DNA from: an uncultured Burkholderiales bacterium
Lineage (GTDB): Bacteria; Pseudomonadota; Gammaproteobacteria; Burkholderiales; Burkholderiaceae_F
Direction of reading: 5' to 3'
Assembly: GCA_903871435.1 (NCBI GenBank)
Contig: CAIQGU010000181.1
Coordinates: 1 to 5,269 of the forward strand
Length of the DNA: 5,269 bases
Part shown: piece after piece, positions 1 to 5,269 of the stretch
Position numbering within the stretch: the first letter of the stretch is position 1
Layout of the letters: each line of letters starts with the position of its first letter
The notes under the pieces: generated by a model
Told to the model about the DNA's origin: nothing
The model's input: the letters and a program-made list of their open reading frames with translations, nothing else
Database searches by the model: none
Program-made: the position numbers and the translations under genes

Positions 1-1227
1 GAGCTGCGCGTGCGCCGCAAGATGGCCCTGTTGTTCATCACGCATGACCTCGGCGTGGTCGCGGATATCGCAGAGCATATCGTGGTCATGCGCGATGGGA
101 TCGTCCGTAAGCAGGGGCGCGCGGATCACGTGCTCGGTCAGCCCGCCGACGCGTATACGCGCGCGCTGCTCGCGTGCCGGCCGACCCTGCGCGGGCGTTC
201 CTTGCGACTCTTGCAGGTCGAGGACTTTCTTGAGCCGGCTACCCTGGATCCTGGCACCCTGGAACCCGCCACCCTGGAACCCGCCACCCTGGAACCCGCC
301 GCCCTGGATCCAGGCACCCTGGAACCCGCCATCCTGGAGCCCGCCATCCTGGAACCCGCCGCTGCGCCGCCCGCCGCCCTGCGCAATAAGACGGCAGAGG
401 ACAATCCGCCTTCAGCCCAGGCGGGCGTCACAGGGGATCCACTGCCACCCCTGCTCGTCGTGAGGGGGCTCAGTCGCGTGTTCAGCTTCCGTAGCGGGCT
501 GTTCCGGAGAGAGAGCTTCACGGCGCTGAAGGACGTGAGTTTCTCACTGCGTCGTGGCGAGACCGTGGGCGTGGTCGGCGAGTCCGGGTGCGGAAAGACC
601 ACCCTGGGGCTCACTCTGATGCGGCTCCATGAGCCGACCAGCGGCAGCGTGCACTTCGCCGGCCAGGACCTCGCGCGCGTGGATGAGGCGGGCTGGCGGT
701 CCCTGCGCCGCCGTGTTCAGATCGTGTTCCAGAACCCGTATGCGTCCCTCAACCCGCGCTTTACCGTTGCGCAGATTCTGCGCGAGCCTCTTCTCATCCA
801 TGCCATCGGGACGGGGCAGGCGGACCGCGAAGCGCGCTGCGCGGCCATGCTCGAACAGGTCGGCTTGCCCGCCAGTGCGCTTGCGCGCTACCCGCACGAG
901 TTCTCCGGTGGACAGCGCCAGCGTATCGCCATTGCGCGTTGCCTGGTGCTGGAACCCGATGTGCTGATTCTCGACGAGTCCGTATCGGCGCTCGATGTAT
1001 CCGTCCAGGCGCAGGTACTGAATCTGCTGAAGGATCTGCAGGCCCGACTGGGCATGGCGTATCTCTTCATTTCGCACGACCTCGCGGTCGTGCGTTACAT
1101 GGCGGATCGCATCCTCGTCATGCATGGCGGCGAAGTCGTCGAAGAGGCCCGGACGCAGGATCTCTTCGATGGCGGCCACCACCATCCCTATACCACCCGG
1201 CTGCTGGCCTCCATTCCCGGGCGCTGA
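1..1227 (+). CDS. Fused double ATPase subunit of a peptide-type ABC importer (5' end cut off by window)
   Basis: This cytoplasmic subunit hydrolyses ATP to drive uptake, probably of peptides or a related small solute, through a membrane permease pair not seen here. The frame is open from base 1, so the true start lies upstream. Counting codons from base 1, the window keeps only the end of ATPase domain 1 (switch histidine in FITHD, codons 13-17). A linker with 5-residue repeats follows (codons 77-121), then a complete ATPase domain 2. Domain 2 shows Walker A GESGCGKTT (193-201), a Q-loop in VFQNPYASLNP, signature FSGGQRQR (301-308), Walker B VLILDES (321-327) and the H-loop ISHD (357-360). 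It ends with the HPYT segment typical of oligopeptide/dipeptide-transporter ATPases. Two ATPases in one chain match the YejF/GsiA layout. All catalytic motifs of domain 2 look intact. The substrate cannot be read from this subunit. No same-strand gene follows closely, so it may be the last gene of its operon. Confidence 0.93.
   Translation, partial: ELRVRRKMALLFITHDLGVVADIAEHIVVMRDGIVRKQGRADHVLGQPADAYTRALLACRPTLRGRSLRLLQVEDFLEPATLDPGTLEPATLEPATLEPAALDPGTLEPAILEPAILEPAAAPPAALRNKTAEDNPPSAQAGVTGDPLPPLLVVRGLSRVFSFRSGLFRRESFTALKDVSFSLRRGETVGVVGESGCGKTTLGLTLMRLHEPTSGSVHFAGQDLARVDEAGWRSLRRRVQIVFQNPYASLNPRFTVAQILREPLLIHAIGTGQADREARCAAMLEQVGLPASALARYPHEFSGGQRQRIAIARCLVLEPDVLILDESVSALDVSVQAQVLNLLKDLQARLGMAYLFISHDLAVVRYMADRILVMHGGEVVEEARTQDLFDGGHHHPYTTRLLASIPGR
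229..363 (+). repeat. 15-bp tandem repeat encoding nine LEPAT-type units in the inter-domain linker
   Basis: Nine consecutive 15-base units encode LEPAT, LDPGT, LEPAT, LEPAT, LEPAA, LDPGT, LEPAI, LEPAI, LEPAA. Units 2-5 (244-303) and 6-9 (304-363) form a second-level 60-base duplication in the same order, with 5 mismatches in 60 by my count. The unit length is a multiple of three, so gain or loss of units keeps the ATPase in frame. The repeat lies between the two ATPase domains and would form a Pro/Leu/Glu-rich spacer. It probably arose by slippage or unequal recombination and may vary in copy number between strains. Confidence 0.95.
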
Positions 1228-1355
1228 TCCAGACCGGTAAGGTCGTCCTTCGCGTTTGAGTTGGGCAGCGCACCGAACCGAAGCACGGCTTGCGCGGATC
1301 ATCCCGGCAAGGGTCCCACGTGACCTCGCCACTCTGGAACGCAGCGCATCATCAC

Positions 1356-1360
1356 GGGAG
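1356..1360 (+). promoter_or_regulatory. Probable ribosome binding site (GGGAG) deciding the start at 1367
   Basis: GGGAG ends six bases before the ATG at 1367, a normal Shine-Dalgarno spacing. It favours this start over the in-frame TTG at 1256, which would add 37 residues rich in Arg and Ala without recognisable domain character. I could not identify a convincing promoter in the 1228-1366 gap. Confidence 0.6.
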
Positions 1361-1366
1361 TCAAGC

Positions 1367-1843
1367 ATGGATAGGGTACTGGTCAAAGGACAAGTCGCGG
1401 ATGGAAGGGATATGGGGCATGGCCTCCACTCGCAGGACGCCGAGCGGCACGAACAGGCCGCCAAGCATCACAAACTGGCCGCCGAATGCGAGAACAGCGG
1501 CGACGAAAAAGGAGCCGAAGTGCACGCGCGGACTGCGCGCGGCCACGCGGTGCACACCACCATGCATTGGATCGATCCGGCCTCGCTGCCCGAGGCCAGC
1601 GGCACGCTGACCAAGTTTCTGTATAACGTCCAAGGCGAAGTGGAAGGATTTTTGCTGGATGGACAGCGCCAGGTGCATTTTCCGCCCCACATGACCGCTG
1701 AGTTGCTGAAGGCGGTCAAGGTGGGCGAAAAGGTCACCGTTCACGGCGTCAAACCGCGCGACGTCGACCTGCTGGTCGGCGTATCGGTCACGGCGGCGAA
1801 TGGCACCTTGATTGTCGACCACGAGACACGGTCGAAGAGCTGA
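1367..1843 (+). CDS. Uncharacterised two-domain protein: His-rich helical N-terminus and beta-rich C-terminal domain
   Basis: I do not recognise a named function. The 158-residue product has no signal peptide or membrane segment and should be cytoplasmic. Residues 18-67 are hydrophilic, Ala-rich and likely form two helices split by a turn near NSGDEKG. They carry nine histidines, including two series spaced by seven (H21, H28, H35 and H53, H60, H67), plus H18, H34, H63 and C41. This part resembles short His/Ala-rich helical proteins (AAKHH-type) that I recall as common in proteobacteria. Residues 78-152 alternate hydrophobic residues and contain GTLTKFLYN, GEVEGFLLDG, VHFPPHM and VGEKVTVHGVK. 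That suggests a small beta barrel, perhaps OB-like, of a kind seen in bacterial hypotheticals. The gene stands alone on its strand and converges with hypE. Metal binding is possible but unproven, and a link to hydrogenase maturation rests only on proximity. The start is chosen from the GGGAG site. Confidence 0.8.
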   Translation: MDRVLVKGQVADGRDMGHGLHSQDAERHEQAAKHHKLAAECENSGDEKGAEVHARTARGHAVHTTMHWIDPASLPEASGTLTKFLYNVQGEVEGFLLDGQRQVHFPPHMTAELLKAVKVGEKVTVHGVKPRDVDLLVGVSVTAANGTLIVDHETRSKS

Positions 1844-1852
1844 CGCAGCGCG

Positions 1853-1868
1853 ACTGTGAAACTGTGAA
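1853..1868. repeat. Perfect 8-bp tandem duplication (actgtgaa x2)
   Basis: The 8-base unit ACTGTGAA occurs twice head to tail, ten bases after the stop codon of the His-rich protein gene. It is probably a slippage product; no function can be assigned. Confidence 0.85.
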
Positions 1869-1889
1869 GCCCACCAGGGGCCCGCAGGG

Positions 1890-1922
1890 GTCTCACGGCG
1901 CTCTCACGGGGCTCTCGATGGC
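1890..1922. repeat. Short 11-bp tandem repeat, about three copies
   Basis: Three adjacent 11-base units read gtctcacggcg, ctctcacgggg and ctctcgatggc. The first two are closely alike and the third is degenerate. The repeat lies just past the 3' end of hypE in the convergent spacer. The period is close to one helical turn, which could suit a protein-binding site, but simple slippage explains it equally well. Confidence 0.6.
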
Positions 1923-1957
1923 GGCGGCACCGCAGCGCGCACCGCCCGCCTGTACGT

Positions 1958-3166
1958 TCAGCAGATACGCGGAAGCGGCTCGCCGCTCAGCCAGTCGACC
2001 ACCCGTCGCCCGCCCACGCGCGTATCCATCTGGACGAAGCCATTGCGGTCGGCGATGACGGAGCCTATGCACGCCGCGCGGCGGCCCAGTGGATGGGCCT
2101 GCATCGCCGCCAGCACGCATTCCGCCGCATCGGCGTCGACCACAGCGACAAGTTTGCCTTCGTTCGCGATATAGAGCGGGTCGAGTCCCAGCATTTCGCA
2201 CGCTGCATTGACTTGCCGATCGACGGGAATCGAGACTTCCTGGAGCAGCATTCCGACGGCGGATTGGCTCGCGATTTCATTCAGCGTGGTCGCCAGGCCG
2301 CCACGCGTCGGGTCGCGCAGGACGTGGATCGCGTCCGTAGGCGCTGCCCCCATCATCGCTGCGACCAGACCGTTGAGCGCTGCGGTGTCGGAGCGCAGGG
2401 TCGTCTCGAACTCCAGCGCTTCGCGCCACGACATGATGGCGATGCCGTGGTCCCCCATCGTCCCCGACACCAGGATACGATCCCCGGGCCGCGCGCCGGC
2501 GCCGCAGATATGCAGATCCTCCCGCACGAAGCCGATGCCGGTCGTGCTGAGGAAAAGGCCGTCACCCTTGCCGCGCTCGACGACCTTGGTGTCGCCGCAC
2601 ACGATGGCCACGTTGGCGTCGCGCGCTGCGTCACCCATGGAACGGGCAATGCGGACCAGATCGGCCAAGGGAAATCCCTCCTCCAGCACCATGCTGACAC
2701 TGAGGTAGACCGGGACCGCACCCAGCATGGCGACGTCGTTGATGGTGCCGTGCACCGCCAGACAGCCGATGTCGCCACCCGGAAAAAACAGCGGTGAGAT
2801 GACATGGGCATCCGTGGCCATGACCAGGGCACACCCCGGCGGGACCGGCAGGCGCGCACCGTCATCGCCCTGCCTGAGGAAGGCGTTGTCGAAGGCCGGG
2901 ATGAAGATATCGGTCACCAGCTGCGCCGAAAGCCGCCCGCCGGCGCCATGGTTCATGTCGATGAAGCCGCGTTTGAGATCCAGCGGACGACTGTACTCGC
3001 GCGGCCGCTCGCCCAAGGGTGCGTGCACTGCGGCTGGTGCGGTCGCTGCCAAGGATGCAGGCGCTGCCGTCGCGCTCAGCACGGGCGCGGATGAGAGCGC
3101 GTCCGATCCCGACGCAGGCATTGCCTCCGAGCCTGGTGCCGTCATTGCCAGCGTTCGGGTGTCCAT
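1958..3166 (-). CDS. hypE: HypE, hydrogenase maturation carbamoyl dehydratase
   Basis: HypE takes a carbamoyl group from HypF onto its C-terminal cysteine and dehydrates it with ATP to a thiocyanate, the source of the cyanide ligands of the [NiFe] active site. The chain ends in PRIC, with the acceptor Cys402 as last residue. Other family landmarks are MNHGAGGR (71-78), SPLFFPGGDIG (124-134), GTINDVAMLGA (140-150), CGDTKVVERGKGDG (190-203) and RDPTRGGLATTLNE (284-297), as expected of the PurM-like ATP-binding fold. The chosen ATG at 3166 overlaps the hypD stop as TGATG, pointing to translational coupling. This gives 402 residues, compared with about 330-350 usual. The excess is a low-complexity Ala/Ser/Pro stretch of some 56 residues before the conserved REYSRPLDLKRG segment. 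No ATG lies between Met16 and the core, and a GTG at codon 47 has no evident ribosome site. It is the last gene of the operon, as the next gene downstream converges on it. Confidence 0.96.
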   Translation of the reverse strand: MDTRTLAMTAPGSEAMPASGSDALSSAPVLSATAAPASLAATAPAAVHAPLGERPREYSRPLDLKRGFIDMNHGAGGRLSAQLVTDIFIPAFDNAFLRQGDDGARLPVPPGCALVMATDAHVISPLFFPGGDIGCLAVHGTINDVAMLGAVPVYLSVSMVLEEGFPLADLVRIARSMGDAARDANVAIVCGDTKVVERGKGDGLFLSTTGIGFVREDLHICGAGARPGDRILVSGTMGDHGIAIMSWREALEFETTLRSDTAALNGLVAAMMGAAPTDAIHVLRDPTRGGLATTLNEIASQSAVGMLLQEVSIPVDRQVNAACEMLGLDPLYIANEGKLVAVVDADAAECVLAAMQAHPLGRRAACIGSVIADRNGFVQMDTRVGGRRVVDWLSGEPLPRIC

Positions 3167-4305
3167 CAGGCGGGGACCCCGGTATGGTCGCGGAAGCGGC
3201 CGTAGGAATAATGGGCCGCGCAGGCACCTTCGCTCGAGACCATGCACGAGCCCATCGGGGTGTCGGGTGTGCACACGGTACCGAACAGCTTGCACTCGCG
3301 CGGTTTGCGCACGCCACGCAGGATGGCGCCGCATTCGCACTGCTTGTGATCGGGGACTGCCTGGTAGTGCAGTCCGAAGCGCTGCTCGGCGTCGAAGCGC
3401 ACGTGCGACGATCGGACCTTGAGCGCGCTCCTGCTGATCGCGCCGAGCCCACGCCATTCAAAACTCGGCCTGACTTCGAACATCTCCTCCATGACCGCCT
3501 GCGCGAGCAGGTTGCCCACCGGGCTGACGGCGCGCGTGAATTCATTCTCGACCTCCGCCCTTCCATCGTTGATCTGGCGAACCAGCATCAGGATGGCCTG
3601 CATCACGTCGAGCGGCTCGAAGCCCGCAATCACCACCGGCTTGCAATGTTTCCGCGCGAATGCAGCGTAGGGACTGGAGCCGATCACGATGCTCACATGG
3701 GCGGGCCCGACGAAACCATCAATGGGCAGGGCGCCGTGCCGGCGGGCCTCGCCGGATTCGAGAACGTTCGCAATGGCGGCGGGCGTCAGCACATGGCAGC
3801 ACAATACCGTGAAGTTCTGCAGGTCGTCGCGGATGGCCTCGCGCAGCGCCAGTGCCGTGGCCGGCGCCGTGGTCTCGAAGCCGATGGCGAGGAACACCAC
3901 CTCGCGTCGGGGGTGCCGAATGGCCAGCTGGACCGCATCGTGCGGCGAACAGACCATGCGGATATCGGCGCCAAGTGCCTTGGCGCGCATCAGCGAGAGC
4001 CCCGCCGACGCTGGCACACGCATGACATCGCCGTATGTGCAGAGCATCACGCCTTGCTCCAGCGCGAGACCGATCGCCATGTCGATCCAGCCGATCGGCA
4101 GGACGCACACTGGACAACCTGGACCATGGATCATGCGCAGCCGCGGCGGGAGCAGATCGGTCAGCCCGTAGCGTGCGATGGCGTGGGTATGACCGCCGCA
4201 GAATTCCATGAAACCAAAGTTGCGCTCCGTCCCCGCCTCCTGCCGGATATTGCGTGCGATCGTGCGTGCAAGCGCGCCATCGCGGAATTCATCAATGTAT
4301 TTCAT
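3166..4305 (-). CDS. hypD: HypD, iron-sulfur scaffold for Fe(CN)2CO assembly
   Basis: HypD works with HypC in the cytoplasm as the scaffold on which iron receives its CN and CO ligands before transfer to the hydrogenase large subunit. The 379-residue product has the normal family length. Conserved motifs are MEFCGGHTHAI (33-43, with Cys36 and His39), GPGCPVCV (61-68, with Cys64 and Cys67) and FLAIGFETTAP (138-148). A Cys-rich C-terminus follows (Cys323, 325, 338, 345, 354 and 362), including CKLFG and SEGACAA, where four cysteines hold the [4Fe-4S] cluster in this family. The start is the ATG giving MKYIDEF. It overlaps the hypC stop as ATGA, and an open upstream extension of 70 codons is rejected because it runs through hypC in another frame. 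The stop overlaps hypE by one base. All key residues appear intact. Confidence 0.97.
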   Translation of the reverse strand: MKYIDEFRDGALARTIARNIRQEAGTERNFGFMEFCGGHTHAIARYGLTDLLPPRLRMIHGPGCPVCVLPIGWIDMAIGLALEQGVMLCTYGDVMRVPASAGLSLMRAKALGADIRMVCSPHDAVQLAIRHPRREVVFLAIGFETTAPATALALREAIRDDLQNFTVLCCHVLTPAAIANVLESGEARRHGALPIDGFVGPAHVSIVIGSSPYAAFARKHCKPVVIAGFEPLDVMQAILMLVRQINDGRAEVENEFTRAVSPVGNLLAQAVMEEMFEVRPSFEWRGLGAISRSALKVRSSHVRFDAEQRFGLHYQAVPDHKQCECGAILRGVRKPRECKLFGTVCTPDTPMGSCMVSSEGACAAHYSYGRFRDHTGVPA

Positions 4306-4517
4306 GGGCCGATTTCCGCAAATAGCCGCAAGGTGATCTCGGCCTCTTCTAAATCCAGCATGCCAATCGCATACCCCACGTGGACGATCACGTAGTCGCC
4401 CACGGCCGCGTCCGGTACCAGAGCCGTCGAGACCACTTTCCGGACGCCTCCCAGATCTACCAGGGCGGCCTCTCTGCCCCGCAGCTCGACCACGCGATGC
4501 GGCAAGGCCAGACACAT
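4302..4517 (-). CDS. hypC: HypC, hydrogenase maturation chaperone
   Basis: HypC is a small chaperone that pairs with HypD, carries the Fe(CN)2CO group and delivers it to the apo large subunit of the hydrogenase. The 71-residue product begins MCLALPH. It has the family's essential Cys2 (exposed after removal of Met1) and the MC-x-A-x-P signature. It continues with the small beta-barrel pattern and the conserved HVGYAI segment near residues 46-51, whose His46 corresponds to the conserved histidine of the family. At 71 residues it is somewhat shorter than the 90-residue E. coli protein, with a short C-terminal tail. The start follows the hypF stop by one base (TGAGATG) and the stop overlaps the hypD start (ATGA). 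An in-frame upstream extension is rejected because Cys2 must be next to the initiator Met. Confidence 0.96.
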   Translation of the reverse strand: MCLALPHRVVELRGREAALVDLGGVRKVVSTALVPDAAVGDYVIVHVGYAIGMLDLEEAEITLRLFAEIGP

Positions 4518-4518
4518 C

Positions 4519-5269
4519 TCAGGCGGCCTCGCCGAGGAACTGGCCGCCCAGCGCGGCGCCGATCGCGCAGCTTGCGACCCAGGCCTGGCCGAGCGCCAGA
4601 CCCGCATCACCACATCCGGCGCGAGACGACTGCACCACCGTGAGGCCGGCGGCCTGAAGTGTCCGGCTCAGATGCCCGGTCAATACGGCATTCATGAAGC
4701 AGCCGCCGCCGAACGCCACCGTCGTCGTGGCGCGCTCATGCGCGGCCTCGATGGCACGATGCGCGATGCCATTGGCGAGTGCGCGATGAAACATCGCAGC
4801 ACCCAGCCTGCGCGCCTGCACGCCATGGTCGGCGAGCGCGAACAGACCGGCGACCAGGGGCGTCGGGTCGAGTGTTCGCCAGACAAAGTCGAATGCAGGA
4901 TATTGGGTCACGAAGCCCTGTGCCAGGCCTTCCAGTGCCATCGCCGCCTCGGCTTCGCCGCTCTGGCGCAGCGAGACGCCGAGGGCCCCGGCGGCTGCGT
5001 CGAACCAGCGCCCGGCGCTGGTACTGACCGGGCAGTGGAGTCGGCGCTGCAACTGCCCAGCGACCATCGCTGCCGTGTGCTTGCCGACCTGTGGGCCGAA
5101 GCGGGGCTGTATTTCGGACTGGCGCCCGATGCGGTGCAGCACCGCCGCCGCCATCCGCCAAGGTTCCCGCGCTGCGAGATCTCCACCCGGCAGAGCCAGT
5201 TCTGCCAGATGATCGAGTCGGTGCCACTGGTGAGCTGTACATGCCGCGTCCACCCACAGGAGTTCGCCC
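4519..5269 (-). CDS. hypF: HypF carbamoyltransferase, C-terminal part only (5' end cut off by window)
   Basis: HypF uses carbamoyl phosphate and ATP to make carbamoyl-AMP and passes the carbamoyl group to the C-terminal Cys of HypE, the first step towards cyanide. The frame stays open to the right edge. The window holds 249 codons (the first complete one at 5268-5266) of a protein that is usually about 750 residues, so the acylphosphatase, zinc-finger and YrdC-like domains lie outside. What remains is the end of the Kae1-like domain. Counting from 5268, I see LPGGD and REPWRMA (27-40), TSAGRWFDAAAGALGV (83-98), FHRALANGIA (160-169), GGGCFMNAVL (187-196) and GDAGLALGQAW (220-230). Two places differ from the family forms I recall: GEAEAAM where YEGQAAM is usual, and CGDAG where NDGG is usual. 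The aspartate of the second motif is kept. It is the first gene of the visible hyp operon, one base before hypC. Confidence 0.92.
   Translation of the reverse strand, partial: GELLWVDAACTAHQWHRLDHLAELALPGGDLAAREPWRMAAAVLHRIGRQSEIQPRFGPQVGKHTAAMVAGQLQRRLHCPVSTSAGRWFDAAAGALGVSLRQSGEAEAAMALEGLAQGFVTQYPAFDFVWRTLDPTPLVAGLFALADHGVQARRLGAAMFHRALANGIAHRAIEAAHERATTTVAFGGGCFMNAVLTGHLSRTLQAAGLTVVQSSRAGCGDAGLALGQAWVASCAIGAALGGQFLGEAA

Larger units (their letters stand above)
1844..1957. other. Convergent intergenic spacer, no clear terminator
   Basis: This 114-base spacer separates the stop of the His-rich protein gene (plus strand) from the stop of hypE (minus strand). I looked for a GC-rich hairpin followed by a T-run on either strand and found none that convinces. 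The longest notable palindrome is the short GGGCCC near 1877-1882. Two short tandem repeats are present. Termination here may be Rho-dependent, but that is inference. Confidence 0.5.

Noticed and set aside
44..463. An alternative plus-strand frame through the repeat encoding Trp/Pro-rich units (APWNPP).
   Set aside because: A 15-base repeat stays open in any frame lacking a stop in its unit. The LEPAT frame is the one continuous with both ATPase domains.
1256..1366. A TTG start at 1256 adding 37 residues to the His-rich protein.
   Set aside because: The extra residues look like translated intergenic DNA, while the ATG at 1367 has a well-spaced GGGAG site.
544..1464. A 306-codon open frame on the minus strand opposite the ABC ATPase gene.
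   Set aside because: It is antisense to a well-conserved ATPase domain and has no family-like sequence; it is a by-product of GC-rich codon use.
1870..1957. A possible intrinsic terminator in the GC-rich spacer between the convergent genes.
   Set aside because: I found no stable stem with a following T-run on either strand, only the short GGGCCC palindrome and direct repeats.
3019..4395. A 458-codon open frame on the plus strand opposite hypC, hypD and hypE.
   Set aside because: It lies antisense to genes with clear family motifs, shows no recognisable domain, and long antisense frames are expected in GC-rich coding DNA.
4306..4515. A 70-codon N-terminal extension of HypD and a 32-codon extension of HypC (to 4613).
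   Set aside because: HypD at MKYIDEF has the normal family length and an ATGA junction. HypC needs Cys2 directly after the initiator Met.

Overview
This is a GC-rich window from what is most likely a proteobacterium. The order hypF-hypC-hypD-hypE resembles the hyp clusters of Burkholderiales such as Cupriavidus, so a betaproteobacterium is my best guess. That placement is inferred from gene order, protein style and base composition, not from any search.

Left part (bases 1-1843, plus strand). The window opens inside a gene for a fused double ATPase of a peptide-type (Dpp/Opp/YejF/GsiA-like) ABC importer. What remains is the end of its first ATPase domain, an unusual linker of nine 5-residue repeats, and a complete second ATPase domain. 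After a 139-base gap comes a 158-residue protein that I cannot assign to a named function. Its N-terminal half is rich in histidine and predicted to be helical, and its C-terminal half is a small beta-rich domain that may be an OB-like barrel.

Right part (bases 1958-5269, minus strand). This is a tightly packed [NiFe]-hydrogenase maturation operon read from right to left: hypF (only its C-terminal third lies in the window), hypC, hypD and hypE. hypF and hypC are one base apart, hypC and hypD share ATGA, and hypD and hypE share TGATG, so the four are probably translationally coupled. Together they build the Fe(CN)2CO group of the hydrogenase active site. HypF makes a carbamoyl-AMP intermediate and transfers the carbamoyl group to the C-terminal cysteine of HypE. 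HypE dehydrates it to a thiocyanate, and the HypC-HypD complex receives the cyanide and carries the iron. Nickel-insertion genes (hypA, hypB) and the hydrogenase subunits are not in the window; they would be expected beyond the right edge or elsewhere.

The two halves converge on a 114-base spacer (1844-1957) that holds short tandem repeats but no convincing terminator. I saw no RNA genes, insertion sequences, CRISPR array or origin. The central system is well known. The less ordinary parts are the repeat linker of the ATPase, the heptad-spaced histidines of the small protein, the long Ala/Ser/Pro-rich N-terminal extension of HypE, and altered motifs in HypF.
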